Below, in pieces: positions 36,683 through 44,659 of a DNA stretch of 64,000 nt (position 1 is its first letter; each line of letters opens with the position of its first letter). Position numbers and translations under genes: made by a program. Below the pieces are notes generated by a model. That model had not been told where the DNA came from. It did no database searches and saw nothing but the letters and a program-made list of their open reading frames with translations. The stretch lies in NCBI GenBank assembly GCA_963828715.1, contig CAWHFX010000009.1, positions 124,001-188,000 on the forward strand. Direction: 5' to 3'. This DNA is from JAQGMV01 sp963828715. Lineage in GTDB: Bacteria > Pseudomonadota > Gammaproteobacteria > Burkholderiales > SG8-41.

Positions 36683-37534
36683 GTGATCGTTCATCTCGTC
36701 GACGGCACGTACGAACTGTTTCGCCACTTCTACGGCCTGCGACGCTTCAACAAGGGCAATGATCGGCCGTTCGGCGCGGTCGTCGGCGTCCTGCAGACCG
36801 TACTCAAGATGATCGAAGACGGCGCGACGCATATCGGCGTCGCCACGGACCACGTCATCGAATCGTTCCGCAACGCGTTGTGGGCGGGATACAAAACCGG
36901 CGCCGGTATCGAGCCGGCACTGTTCGCGCAGTTCCAGCCTCTCGAGCAGGCGCTTGCCGCAATGGGCGTGGCGGTGTGGCCGATGGTCGAGCTGGAGGCG
37001 GACGATGCGCTCGCGTCCGCCGCACACGTCGCGCACGCCGATACCGCTGTCGAGAAGATAGCCATCTGGACACCCGACAAGGATCTCGCGCAGTGCGTGC
37101 GCGGCGAACGCGTCGTTCAGATCGATCGCCGGTCGAAGAAGATTCTCGACGCGGCCGGCGTGCGCGGGAAGTTCGGCGTGGAGCCTGCGCTGATTCCGGA
37201 TCTCCTCGCGCTGGTCGGCGATGCCGCCGACGGCTATCCGGGGCTGTCCGGAATCGGCTCGGTCACGGCTGCGCGACTGCTCAATCGCTACGGGCCCATC
37301 GAGAACCTGCCCGAAGACGTGCTCAAGGGCCGGCGCGAGCTCGCACTGCTGTTCAAGCAGCTTGCCACGCTCAGGACGGACGCGCGGCTCTTCCGCAAGA
37401 TCGATGCGCTGTGCTGGCGGGGACCTACTCGAACGTTCGCCGAATGGACGGAGCGGATGGAATCGCCGCGCCTGCTCGAACGCGCCGTCAAGGCGCTGCC
37501 CGCTTCGCGCGGCGTCGCAAACGGGACTCTGTAA
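36683..37534 (+). CDS. 5'-3' exonuclease (FEN/PolA N-domain-like)
   Basis: A 283-residue stand-alone homologue of the 5'-3' exonuclease domain of DNA polymerase I. Acidic metal-site residues are in HLVDGTYELFRHFYG, MVELEADDALASAA and WTPDKDLAQCV. The helix-hairpin-helix DNA-binding element is GDAADGYPGLSGIGSVTAAR. It starts at a GTG, 6 nt after the kinase stop. Stand-alone family members act in replication or repair (Okazaki-primer or flap removal). Being co-directional and nearly contiguous with a sensor kinase is unusual but may only be read-through. Confidence 0.9.
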   Translation: MIVHLVDGTYELFRHFYGLRRFNKGNDRPFGAVVGVLQTVLKMIEDGATHIGVATDHVIESFRNALWAGYKTGAGIEPALFAQFQPLEQALAAMGVAVWPMVELEADDALASAAHVAHADTAVEKIAIWTPDKDLAQCVRGERVVQIDRRSKKILDAAGVRGKFGVEPALIPDLLALVGDAADGYPGLSGIGSVTAARLLNRYGPIENLPEDVLKGRRELALLFKQLATLRTDARLFRKIDALCWRGPTRTFAEWTERMESPRLLERAVKALPASRGVANGTL

Positions 37535-37753
37535 TCAGCCGCGTAGACCTGAACTGCGTAATAAACAGGCTACAGCCGGCGTCTATTCCTTTCAGCATGG
37601 CGCGCAGGCGCCGCCATTCACAACTCATGCTTATGCCGCGGACGCAGGGCGATCAGTGCGACCGCGCTCTTGATGATCGAGAGGCGCAAGCGAGTGCAGC
37701 GCAGCACCTGAGGGCGCGCTTGCGGGTGACTCCGGATGAAATACCGGTCGCGC

Positions 37754-38290
37754 TCAGGGACCCGGGACGTAAAAGTAATAGACGGCCGTGTAGGGCACGC
37801 GCAATTCCGCGCCTACTTTGTCGCATGATGCAGGCGCCTTCCCGCCTGCCGTGCTGACACGCTGGATGAATTGCGTCCGGCCGAAGGTGCCGGTGGCCGA
37901 ACTGGACTTCGCCACGAGCAGGAGCCACGGAATCGCGTTCGGATCAGGTCCGTCGTCGCGTTCCTTGGCTTCGCCTACGACCTTGCTTCCGTCGCTCGCC
38001 TCCCATGTGGGGCCGGCGTAGTGTTTGCCCAGCGTCTTGCCGGCGCCGTCGGTCAGGGCCGCCTCGGGTGCCTTGAGCGTCCATTCCATGCGAGTGGATT
38101 CGGTCTTTGCGCGCGTGCACTCGTAGATCTGCACGCCGCGCGCGTTTGCGGCGACCGCCAGCACTTGATCCGCCGGCGGCCGCAGGTTCGCGGCGACCGG
38201 TGGCGGCGGCGGTATGTTCGAAGTCGCGCAACCTGCGAGGAGTGCGACAAGCGATGCAATCACGACACGGGCAACCTGCGGGTTGTGCAT
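37754..38290 (-). CDS. DUF3455 lipoprotein
   Basis: A 178-residue secreted protein with a lipoprotein signal (LVALLAGC, lipid-accepting Cys21). The body matches the DUF3455 pattern: VQIYECTRAKT, a TLKAPEAALTDGAGKTLGKH segment, GPTWEASDGSKVVGE, PWLLLVAKSS and the closing YTAVYYFYVPGP. Members are periplasmic or surface proteins of unknown function in bacteria and fungi. It is divergent from the glutathione-peroxidase gene 72 bp away. The 219 bp beyond its stop (37535-37753) hold nothing I recognise. Confidence 0.88.
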   Translation of the reverse strand: MHNPQVARVVIASLVALLAGCATSNIPPPPPVAANLRPPADQVLAVAANARGVQIYECTRAKTESTRMEWTLKAPEAALTDGAGKTLGKHYAGPTWEASDGSKVVGEAKERDDGPDPNAIPWLLLVAKSSSATGTFGRTQFIQRVSTAGGKAPASCDKVGAELRVPYTAVYYFYVPGP

Positions 38291-38362
38291 AATCGAACCT
38301 CTGTCTTGTGTTCACGGCCAGCGTCAGCCGCAGTTGTGGGCACGCTCTCGAGGAGTCGCAAT

Positions 38363-38905
38363 ATGATGCCCCGATTTTGTCTTCTGGTGCTGTTGCTCGC
38401 GACCGCCGCGCCTGCGAGCGCGGCATGCGCGCCCCTGCTCGATCTGAAACTGCCCACGTTGAGCGAAGATGCCGCGTCGCTCTGCCGCTATGAGGGCAAG
38501 GTCCTGCTGGTCGTGAACACCGCGAGCGAATGTGGCTATACGCCGCAGTACGAAGGACTCGAGAAGCTCTATCGCCGCTTCAAGGACAAGGGACTCGTCG
38601 TCGTAGGCTTTCCATCGAACGATTTCGGCGCACAGGAGCCGGGCTCGAACCAGGAGATCGCCCGCTTCTGCGAAGTGAACTACGGCGTTTCTTTTCCGAT
38701 GTTCGCGAAATCATCGGTGGCGAAGGGTTCCGTGAACCCCTTCTACGAACGGCTGGCGCAGGTGTCGAACAGCCGCCCGCGCTGGAACTTCCACAAGTAT
38801 CTGGTGGACCGCAAGGGCGAGAAGGTGCTTGCGTATGGAAGCGCTGTCGAGCCGAGCGATCCGAAGCTCGTCAAAGAGATCGAGCGATTGCTGGCTCAGC
38901 CGTGA
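38363..38905 (+). CDS. Exported glutathione peroxidase (cysteine type)
   Basis: A 180-residue GPx-family peroxidase with a signal peptide (1-~21, CLLVLLLATAAPASAA). Catalytic residues: Cys57 in NTASECGYTPQYEGLE, Gln/Asn in FPSNDFGAQEPGS, Trp in SRPRWNFHKYLVD. GAGGAG lies 8 nt before the ATG at 38363. Bacterial GPx enzymes of this type usually use thioredoxin rather than glutathione. This peroxidase uses ordinary Cys although two peroxiredoxins in the same window use a TGA codon at the equivalent position, so the Sec sites are gene-specific and not a general Cys-to-TGA change. Confidence 0.93.
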   Translation: MMPRFCLLVLLLATAAPASAACAPLLDLKLPTLSEDAASLCRYEGKVLLVVNTASECGYTPQYEGLEKLYRRFKDKGLVVVGFPSNDFGAQEPGSNQEIARFCEVNYGVSFPMFAKSSVAKGSVNPFYERLAQVSNSRPRWNFHKYLVDRKGEKVLAYGSAVEPSDPKLVKEIERLLAQP

Positions 38906-39049
38906 GGGTGTGGACGCGCCTCGTCGGCGCGCGTGCGCTCCACTGCCGTGACCCTCGCGGTTGGACGAGAGTTCTGACTCGCGCTCGCGTGTTACGTTGG
39001 CGGGGACGCCGCTGTTCCACAGCCCCCGCTCACGTCAGTTGGCTGGGTT

Positions 39050-39730
39050 CTAACCCGCGCTTACGCAAGGCACCGTCACGCCCACCAGCGTATCCCGCGT
39101 CAGCAGTCCCGCAAGCTGCTCTTCACTCCAACCTTCGGTTCCGGCCGGCCGCATCGGGATCACGACGTAGCGCATGTCCGCGTTCGAGTCATGCACGCGC
39201 ACCGTGACGTCGTCCGGCAGCACCGTGCCGAACTCTTTCAGCACCGCACGCGGCTCGAACACCACGCGCGAGCGATAGTTGCGGCTCTTGTACCACGTGG
39301 GTGGCATGCCGAGCAGGGCGCGCGGGTAACAGGAACACAACGTGCAAACGATGATGTTGTGAACGTCGGGCGTATTCTCCACGGCGATCAGCCGCTCGCT
39401 TTCGAGCTGCACACCCATTTCGGCGCATGCCGCCCGCCCATCCGCAAGCAGACGCTGCCTGAACTCGGGATCGACCCACGCGCGTGCGATCACGCGTGAG
39501 CCGCGAAACGGGAAGTCCTCTTCGAACTGCTCCATGCGGCGCCGGATCTGCTCGGCCGTGAGTACGCCTTTCGCCTCGAGGATTTCCTGCATGGCGCGGC
39601 TCATGAGCTCGTATTCGGACGGGGGGCCGTTGTCGTGCTCGTTCACAGGTGCGTGATCGTCGTGCGCGTGATCGCCGTGCTCGTGCGCCGCCGTCTTCGC
39701 AGCGTAGAAGTCGAACTGAGTGTCGCTCAT
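39050..39730 (-). CDS. Cobalt-type nitrile hydratase alpha / thiocyanate hydrolase gamma subunit
   Basis: A 226-residue metal-binding subunit. The claw motif VCTLCSCYPRALLG has Cys129, Cys132 and Cys134, which bind non-corrin Co(III) after oxidation to sulfinate/sulfenate. Thr in CTLCSC marks the cobalt type. SRVIARAWVDPEFRQRLLAD and the C-terminal MRYVVIPMRPAGTEGWSEEQ are family hallmarks. The N-terminus has a His-rich stretch (HEHGDHAHDDHA), perhaps for metal capture. The start overlaps the stop of the beta-C gene (ATGA). Because the beta chain is split in two here, as in thiocyanate hydrolase, thiocyanate or a nitrile could be the substrate. No cobalt-activator gene is adjacent. Confidence 0.9.
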   Translation of the reverse strand: MSDTQFDFYAAKTAAHEHGDHAHDDHAPVNEHDNGPPSEYELMSRAMQEILEAKGVLTAEQIRRRMEQFEEDFPFRGSRVIARAWVDPEFRQRLLADGRAACAEMGVQLESERLIAVENTPDVHNIIVCTLCSCYPRALLGMPPTWYKSRNYRSRVVFEPRAVLKEFGTVLPDDVTVRVHDSNADMRYVVIPMRPAGTEGWSEEQLAGLLTRDTLVGVTVPCVSAG

Positions 39731-40086
39731 GCGTCGCCTTTCACCGGCTCGAGCCAGTGCTCGTAGATTTCCATTTCGATGATGTCGCGCGCCGGGCCGC
39801 GATAGTCGGGCCACACATGACGCTGGGCGAAGCGGACGCGATACAGCACTTTCCTGGGCTCGCCGTCGAAACCGTAAGCGAGCTCTTCGGGGTTGGGGAA
39901 AGCGCCGCAGACGCGCTCGATCTCACCGATCTTGCCGCGAATGTAATACGGTGTGCGCCGATGCCCGGGCGGGAAGCTCGCCTTCACGCGCACACGGTCG
40001 CCGACCTTGAAGCGATGCCCTGGCGCGGGCGTGTAGCTCGACTGAAACACGTTCCTGTTCGCGCTCGGCTGTCCGGACGGGATCAT
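39727..40086 (-). CDS. Nitrile hydratase beta C-terminal-like subunit
   Basis: A 119-residue protein equal to the C-terminal SH3-like half of the nitrile hydratase beta subunit: FKVGDRVRVKASFPPGHRRT, PYYIRGKIGEIERVCGAFPN and the closing VLYRVRFAQRHVWPDYRG. In thiocyanate hydrolase and in toyocamycin-type nitrile hydratase this half is a separate chain, as here. It pairs with the N-terminal half gene directly upstream (4-nt ATGA overlap) and with the alpha-type subunit downstream (4-nt overlap). All three are translated from one message in equal amounts. Confidence 0.88.
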   Translation of the reverse strand: MIPSGQPSANRNVFQSSYTPAPGHRFKVGDRVRVKASFPPGHRRTPYYIRGKIGEIERVCGAFPNPEELAYGFDGEPRKVLYRVRFAQRHVWPDYRGPARDIIEMEIYEHWLEPVKGDA

Positions 40087-40442
40087 CGCTTCGGCGCCTT
40101 CTTGATGGGAGATTCCATTTCGTCAGGAACGCTGAACCGCGCGCGAATCTCTTCCATTTTTGCCGCGAGCTCCTGTTCGGTCATATAGCCTTTCTCGATC
40201 ATGAGCGTGCGTAGCGCGGACGTCGTGATCTCGAAGTACTGAAGCTGGGCGTACCTGTCGCCGAGGTCTTCGGCGGCTCGCCGCAACTCATCCGTGCACA
40301 CGATGCCCGCTCGCGTCAGGGTGGAACGCAGTGCGTTTGCCTGCCGTTCCCAGAATTTCATCCCATGGTCGACCGTATCGACCTGCCCTGCGGGGTTGCC
40401 GCCGATATCCTGCGGGCCTCTGTTCGGCTGTGTCTCGCTCAT
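40083..40442 (-). CDS. Nitrile hydratase beta N-terminal-like subunit
   Basis: A 119-residue helical protein corresponding to the N-terminal half of nitrile hydratase beta (GMKFWERQANALRSTLTRAG, YFEITTSALRTLMIEKGYMT, MEEIRARFSV). The first 25 residues are Gly/Asn/Pro-rich. It is the first gene of the three-gene enzyme operon. The ATG at 40440-40442 is chosen; a longer start (to 40502) would add residues rich in Pro/His that the family lacks. With 39727-40086 it forms the equivalent of one beta subunit. Confidence 0.85.
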   Translation of the reverse strand: MSETQPNRGPQDIGGNPAGQVDTVDHGMKFWERQANALRSTLTRAGIVCTDELRRAAEDLGDRYAQLQYFEITTSALRTLMIEKGYMTEQELAAKMEEIRARFSVPDEMESPIKKAPKR

Positions 40443-40519
40443 GGATGCTTCTCTGAAATGCGCCTCAAGCGAAGCATAGTGAAAAGGCGCCGGGCGCGGC
40501 AAGGCGTGCGTCCGTACGG

Positions 40520-40547
40520 AAAAAGCGCCGGCTTGACCGGCGCTTTT
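40520..40547 (-). terminator. Rho-independent terminator of the hsp20 gene
   Basis: GCGCCGG (40525-40531) and CCGGCGC (40537-40543) form a perfect 7-bp stem with a 5-base loop. It is flanked by TTTT on the plus side and, read on the minus strand, by TTTTT. It lies 18 bp past the hsp20 stop and may also work in the other direction. Confidence 0.85.
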
Positions 40548-40564
40548 GCAGCGAAAATCCGCCT

Positions 40565-41215
40565 TCAGCCTTGTATCTGAAGCCGTCGTGGCTGTTTCGC
40601 GGGCGTGAGCGGAACCCTGATCTCCAGCACACCGTCTTTCATGCTCGCCTGGGCGTTCTCCGCTTCGGCGCCTTCGGGCAGCGGGATGGTGCGGTAGAAA
40701 CTGCCATAGCGTCGCTCACTCCGGCGGAATCCCTGCTGCTCGCCGCCTTCGGTGCGCTCCTCGCGCCGCTCGCCCTGGATCGAGAGCAGACCTTCATGAA
40801 TGTCGATCTTCACGTTGTCCTTGGACACTCCCGGCAGGTCCACGCAAACCCTGATCGCATTGCCTTCCTGACTCAGCTCGACCTCGGGCGCCCAGAGCTG
40901 CTGCATCGGGTGTTGACGTCCCTGCCGCGCCACCGGCCGCCCATAGAAGAAGGAATCGAAGAGCTGATCCATTTCCTCGGATAACTGCTGCATCATATCG
41001 AACGGATTACGAGAATAGCGGGCGAGGCCACCCTGGCCGCCCGTCTGCACACTGCCGGACTGGCCCACGGCCACATCGCTGCCCTGCCCGGCCCCGGCTC
41101 GGGTGCCTTCGAAGAACTGCTGGTTCTCGGTCTGATTCTGAGCGGCCGTCTGCGGATTACGCGCGGTTTCCTGCGTCTCGCGGCCTTCGACATTGCGTTC
41201 GGTCGTCGTTGCCAT
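40565..41215 (-). CDS. Small heat-shock protein, Hsp20/alpha-crystallin family
   Basis: A 216-residue ATP-independent holdase chaperone. The N-terminal ~95 residues are long, Gln/Gly-rich and low in complexity (TARNPQTAAQNQTENQQ). The alpha-crystallin domain runs from about 110 (LWAPEVELSQEGNAIRVCVD, LPGVSKDNVKIDIHEGLLSI, GSFYRTIPLPEGA) and the C-terminal anchoring motif is in GVLEIRVPLTP. The ATG at 41213-41215 follows GGAGG by 10 nt. It ends in a strong terminator and is divergent from the hemerythrin operon; the 228-bp gap shows no clear heat-shock promoter. Confidence 0.92.
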   Translation of the reverse strand: MATTTERNVEGRETQETARNPQTAAQNQTENQQFFEGTRAGAGQGSDVAVGQSGSVQTGGQGGLARYSRNPFDMMQQLSEEMDQLFDSFFYGRPVARQGRQHPMQQLWAPEVELSQEGNAIRVCVDLPGVSKDNVKIDIHEGLLSIQGERREERTEGGEQQGFRRSERRYGSFYRTIPLPEGAEAENAQASMKDGVLEIRVPLTPAKQPRRLQIQG

Positions 41216-41443
41216 GATCGATTTGCCTCCAATAACGTGTAATGCGGTACGCCAGCGGCTGCACCCTGAGCGCATTCATGCTCCGCCGGCCCTTGCGTAC
41301 CGGATATGGGGATGATGCGGATAGGCACAAGACCCCCGCATTCGCGCTTGCCGGGACTGATCGCAGCCGGACGGCTTCTCGCCACCGGGGCGGTGGGAAC
41401 GTCCGTTGCGAGAATCGTGGCTCGACATTCCGGAGGGCCTGCA

Positions 41444-42032
41444 ATGAAAGCTCAGCTGAACCGATTCGCGCCGTCGGCAACCAACCTGATCCGCACGGAT
41501 CATTCCAAAGTGCTGACCGCGTTCCATCGTTACAAGAGCAACACCGCGCCCGAAACAAAACGGGCGCTCGTCGCACTGATTTCCACCGCGCTCGAAGTTC
41601 ACGCGCAGCTCGAGGAGGAGATCTTTTACCCGGCCCTGCGCGAACTCGATCCGACGCTGGTCGAAAAGAACGCGCCCGAGCACGATCGCATGCGGCAACT
41701 GATCGGGTCGCTGCGCAACATGGAGCCTGGCAATCCGAATTACGACCGCACCTTCATGGATTTGATGCGGGCGGTCATACACCACGTGGCCGACGAGGAA
41801 ACCGTGCTGCTGCCCCAGGCCGAATACCATGCTGCAGCATCGGCTGGGCGAGTTGGGCGCGAAGATGGCAAAGCGCAAGATGGAGCTCATGCTGCCTCAC
41901 GCCGCCGACCTGGTCAGCAACACGTTGCGAGCGCGACCGGCGAGCGGCATGTTGCTCGGCGCCGCTGTGGTGCTGGCAGCGAGCGCCCTTTTCGGTCATT
42001 CGCCGCGTCGCAATGTCGCAAGCCGCTATTGA
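41444..42032 (+). pseudogene. Hemerythrin HHE-domain protein, frameshifted
   Basis: Starts at the ATG 41444 with GGAGGG 8 nt upstream. The hemerythrin-type four-helix domain has the iron-ligand pattern RTDHSKVLTAFHRYK, LEVHAQLEEEIFYPALREL, PEHDRMRQLIGSL and IHHVADEETVLLPQAE. The frame is then lost at about 41823 (GAATACCATG). Removing one T gives a continuous C-terminal part, HRLGELGAKMAKRKMELMLP, and a hydrophobic tail GMLLGAAVVLAASALFG with a stop at 42030-42032. The corrected length is 195 residues. Such proteins bind O2 or NO, or sense iron/redox. It leads an operon with the SRPBCC and alcohol dehydrogenase genes. Confidence 0.83.
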
Positions 42033-42051
42033 TCACAACCGAGGTGATGGA

Positions 42052-43083
42052 ATGAATGTAAGAGAACTTGCAGAAAATACCGGGCTCCTGCAGGGCAGTC
42101 CCCGCGCGTCGAGCGCGCCGTCACGCGTGTCGCGCGCGTTGAGCTCCGGCGAGCTCTGGCAGCAGACGGGGCTCGATACCGTGGGCGCCGAACGTGTCGC
42201 GCGCGGCCTTGGCTGGTTCAGCATCGGCCTCGGTCTCGCCGAGCTTCTTACGCCTTCACTCGTCGCACGGCTGTGTGGCGGGCGGGCGCGGTACACCGGG
42301 CTCATCCGCCTTTACGGTCTGCGGGAAATCGCAAGCGGACTGATGATTTTCAGCGGCGGCCGTAAGCCGGTCCAGGGTGTCTGGTCGCGCGTGGCGGGTG
42401 ATGCGATGGACCTGGCGACGCTGGCTGCGTCAGCGGTATCGCCGCGCACGAACAAGGCGGGCGTGCTGTTCGCCGCGTCGAACGTGCTGGCCGTCGGCGC
42501 CGTAGACCTGATGTGCGCGCAGGAACTCAGCCGCGAGGTCGGGCAGATGACACCAGAGGGTGCAGTGCGGGTAAAACGCACGATCGTGATCCGTCGGTCC
42601 GCCGAAGAGGTGTATGCGTTCTGGCGCAATTTCGAGAACCTGCCTCAGTTCATGTATCACCTGGAATCGATCCGCGTGTTCGGTCCGACGCGCTCGCACT
42701 GGGTTGCCAAGGGTCCGGGCGGCAAGCGCGTGGAATGGGACTCCGAAGTCACCGAAGACCGGCCCAATGAGCTGATCGGATGGCGCACTCTGCCGGGATC
42801 CGACATCGAAAGCAGCGGCACGGTCGAGTTTCATAAGAGCCCCGGCGGACGCGGCACCATCGTCCGGGTCGAGCTCGAGTACCGGCCGCCGGCCGGCATG
42901 GCCGGCCGCGTCGCGGCTGCGCTGATGAATCGCGCGCCCGAGCAGCAGGTGTCCGACGACCTGCGTCGGCTGAAGCAGGTGCTGGAAACCGGCGAGGTCG
43001 TGCGTTCCGACGCGACGCCGGAAGGCAGCGGCCAGGTCATGCAACGGCCGGCCCAACCGATGAGCATGGGAGCAAATACATGA
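42052..43083 (+). CDS. Membrane-anchored SRPBCC (cyclase/dehydrase-like) protein
   Basis: A 343-residue two-part protein. Residues ~55-165 contain membrane segments (GLGWFSIGLGLAELLTPSLV; LYGLREIASGLMIFSGG; AGVLFAASNVLAVGAVDLMC). Residues ~180-320 are a START/SRPBCC ligand-binding fold typical of coenzyme-Q-binding or polyketide-cyclase-like proteins (VKRTIVIRRSAEEVYAFWRN, ENLPQFMYHLESIRV, GTIVRVELEYRPPAG). The start is 19 nt after the corrected hemerythrin stop, and the end overlaps the alcohol dehydrogenase start (ATGA). A role in binding a lipophilic ligand at the membrane is inferred. Confidence 0.87.
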   Translation: MNVRELAENTGLLQGSPRASSAPSRVSRALSSGELWQQTGLDTVGAERVARGLGWFSIGLGLAELLTPSLVARLCGGRARYTGLIRLYGLREIASGLMIFSGGRKPVQGVWSRVAGDAMDLATLAASAVSPRTNKAGVLFAASNVLAVGAVDLMCAQELSREVGQMTPEGAVRVKRTIVIRRSAEEVYAFWRNFENLPQFMYHLESIRVFGPTRSHWVAKGPGGKRVEWDSEVTEDRPNELIGWRTLPGSDIESSGTVEFHKSPGGRGTIVRVELEYRPPAGMAGRVAAALMNRAPEQQVSDDLRRLKQVLETGEVVRSDATPEGSGQVMQRPAQPMSMGANT

Positions 43084-44252
43084 GAGCGAACTGCTGGCAC
43101 GGCAAGCACGATCTGCGCGTCGAACAGGTGCCCGACCCGAAAATCCTCAACCAGCGCGACGCGATCGTGAAGATCACGTCCACGGCAATCTGCGGCTCGG
43201 ATCTGCATCTGTACAACGGGCTCATCCCGACGATGCACAAGGGCGACATTCTGGGACACGAGTTCATGGGCGAAGTGGTCGAGATCGGCCGCGAAGTGAA
43301 GAACCTCAACGTCGGCGACCGCGTGGTCGTGCCGTTCCCGATCGCGTGCGGCAACTGCGGCGCCTGCAACGCGGAAATGTATTCGCTCTGCGAGAACTCC
43401 AACCCGAACGCGTGGATGGCGGAAAAGCTGATGGGACACACACCCAGCGGTCTCTTCGGCTATTCACATATGCTCGGTGGATTCGCGGGCGGCCAGGCCG
43501 AGTTCGCGCGTGTTCCGTTCGCGGACGTGGGGCCGCTCAAGATTCCTGACGGATTGACGGACGAGCAAGTGCTCTTTCTTTCCGACATCTTCCCCACCGG
43601 CTACATGGGCGCCGAGATGTGCAACATCAAATCGGGCGACACGATCGCGGTCTGGGGGTGCGGGCCGGTCGGGCAGTTCGCGATTGCAAGCGCGAAGATG
43701 CTCGGCGCCGAGCGCATCGTTGCCATCGATCGCTTCGAAGACCGGCTCGGCATGGCGCGAAACAAGGCGGGGGCGACCGACGTTATCAATTACGAAGTGC
43801 TCGACGTCTACGACTCGCTCATGGAGATGACCGGCGGCGTGGGGCCGGACGCCTGCATCGACGCGGTCGGCACCGAAGCGCATATGCCGGGACCGCTCTA
43901 CGCGTACGACCGGTTCAAGCAGGCGCTGATGCTCGAAACGGATCGTCCGTTTGCCTTGCGCCAGGCGATCATGGCGTGCAAGAACGGAGGCACGGTGTCG
44001 GTCATCGGCGTATACGGCGGGTTCATCGACAAGTTTCCGATGGGCTCGTTCATGAACCGCTCGCTGACGATGAAGACCGGGCAGTGTCACGTGCATCGCT
44101 ACATGAAACCGCTGCTCGAGCGCATCCAGAACGGGGACATCGACCCGAGCTTCGTGATTTCACATCACCTGTCGCTCGACCAGGCGCCGCAGGGCTACTC
44201 CAAGTTCCTGAACAAGGAAGACCACTGCACTAAGATCGTGCTCAAGCCTTAG
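43080..44252 (+). CDS. Zinc-dependent alcohol/formaldehyde dehydrogenase-like (MDR family)
   Basis: A 390-residue medium-chain dehydrogenase. Catalytic-zinc ligands are in AICGSDLHLYNG and LGHEFMGEVVEIG; the structural-zinc cysteines in FPIACGNCGACNAEMYSLC. The NAD site is AVWGCGPVGQFAIASAKMLGA. Length and the GTEAHMPGPL/LMLETDRPFALRQAI insert resemble glutathione-independent formaldehyde dehydrogenase relatives common in soil bacteria. It overlaps the SRPBCC gene by 4 nt, so the two are translated together. Likely substrates are alcohols or aldehydes. Confidence 0.92.
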   Translation: MRANCWHGKHDLRVEQVPDPKILNQRDAIVKITSTAICGSDLHLYNGLIPTMHKGDILGHEFMGEVVEIGREVKNLNVGDRVVVPFPIACGNCGACNAEMYSLCENSNPNAWMAEKLMGHTPSGLFGYSHMLGGFAGGQAEFARVPFADVGPLKIPDGLTDEQVLFLSDIFPTGYMGAEMCNIKSGDTIAVWGCGPVGQFAIASAKMLGAERIVAIDRFEDRLGMARNKAGATDVINYEVLDVYDSLMEMTGGVGPDACIDAVGTEAHMPGPLYAYDRFKQALMLETDRPFALRQAIMACKNGGTVSVIGVYGGFIDKFPMGSFMNRSLTMKTGQCHVHRYMKPLLERIQNGDIDPSFVISHHLSLDQAPQGYSKFLNKEDHCTKIVLKP

Positions 44253-44364
44253 CGCACGCGGTCCGTTCACAACGGTGAGGTGATTGCGTTCAACGCGGTC
44301 GCCTCCCAGTCAGCGCGCAGCGGCGTGATAAGCTCGCCTGCAACTGTGTGGAGGCGATGCTGGC

Positions 44365-44523
44365 ATGAACACGATCCCGCGGCTGTTCGAGCACCCGACC
44401 TGGGAAACGATTGCGAGCTTCTCGGGCAACGAGCTCGCCGAGTTCATCATGCTCGCCCTGATGTCGGTCGGCGTGATCGTGGCCGTGATCTACGGCATCT
44501 ACCGCGCGGTGCGCGGACGGTAG
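44365..44523 (+). CDS. Small single-pass membrane protein
   Basis: A 52-residue ORF, ATG at 44365 and TAG at 44521-44523: a hydrophilic N-terminus (MNTIPRLFEHPTWETIASFS), one hydrophobic helix (FIMLALMSVGVIVAVIYGIY) and a short basic tail RAVRGR, so N-out/C-in is predicted. GGAG lies 10-12 nt upstream. It follows the alcohol dehydrogenase gene by 112 bp and is followed by the dispersed repeat. No homologue is recognised; the clean membrane segment and positive-inside tail support a real protein. Confidence 0.65.
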   Translation: MNTIPRLFEHPTWETIASFSGNELAEFIMLALMSVGVIVAVIYGIYRAVRGR

Positions 44524-44542
44524 GAGGTGGCCCTCGCCCTAG

Positions 44543-44582
44543 GGAACAGAGGGACACCGATGGTTGGTTTCCCTCCGTAACC
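44543..44582. repeat. Dispersed hairpin repeat, one copy
   Basis: GAACAGAGGGACACCGATGG followed by TTGGTTTCCCTCCGTAACCT, the same core as at 92-256 and 63127-63165 but with a four-base duplication (GGTT) in the loop side. It is followed by the GGCGCTCGCCTTCGGCTCGG element, the partner arm seen at 92-256. It lies between the small membrane protein and the convergent TlpA gene. Confidence 0.75.
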
Positions 44583-44659
44583 TCCCTTCCTCTTTGCGCG
44601 TCGGAAAACCGACACGCCGTTGAGGGGGGCGCTCGCCTTCGGCTCGGGCCTCGCCGCTG

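Noticed and set aside
33680..37036. Very long antisense open frame (about 1118 codons) opposite the hybrid kinase
   Set aside because: It is the mirror of codon bias in a GC-rich gene; its translation is Arg/His/Glu-rich with no domains, while the plus strand encodes a complete kinase.
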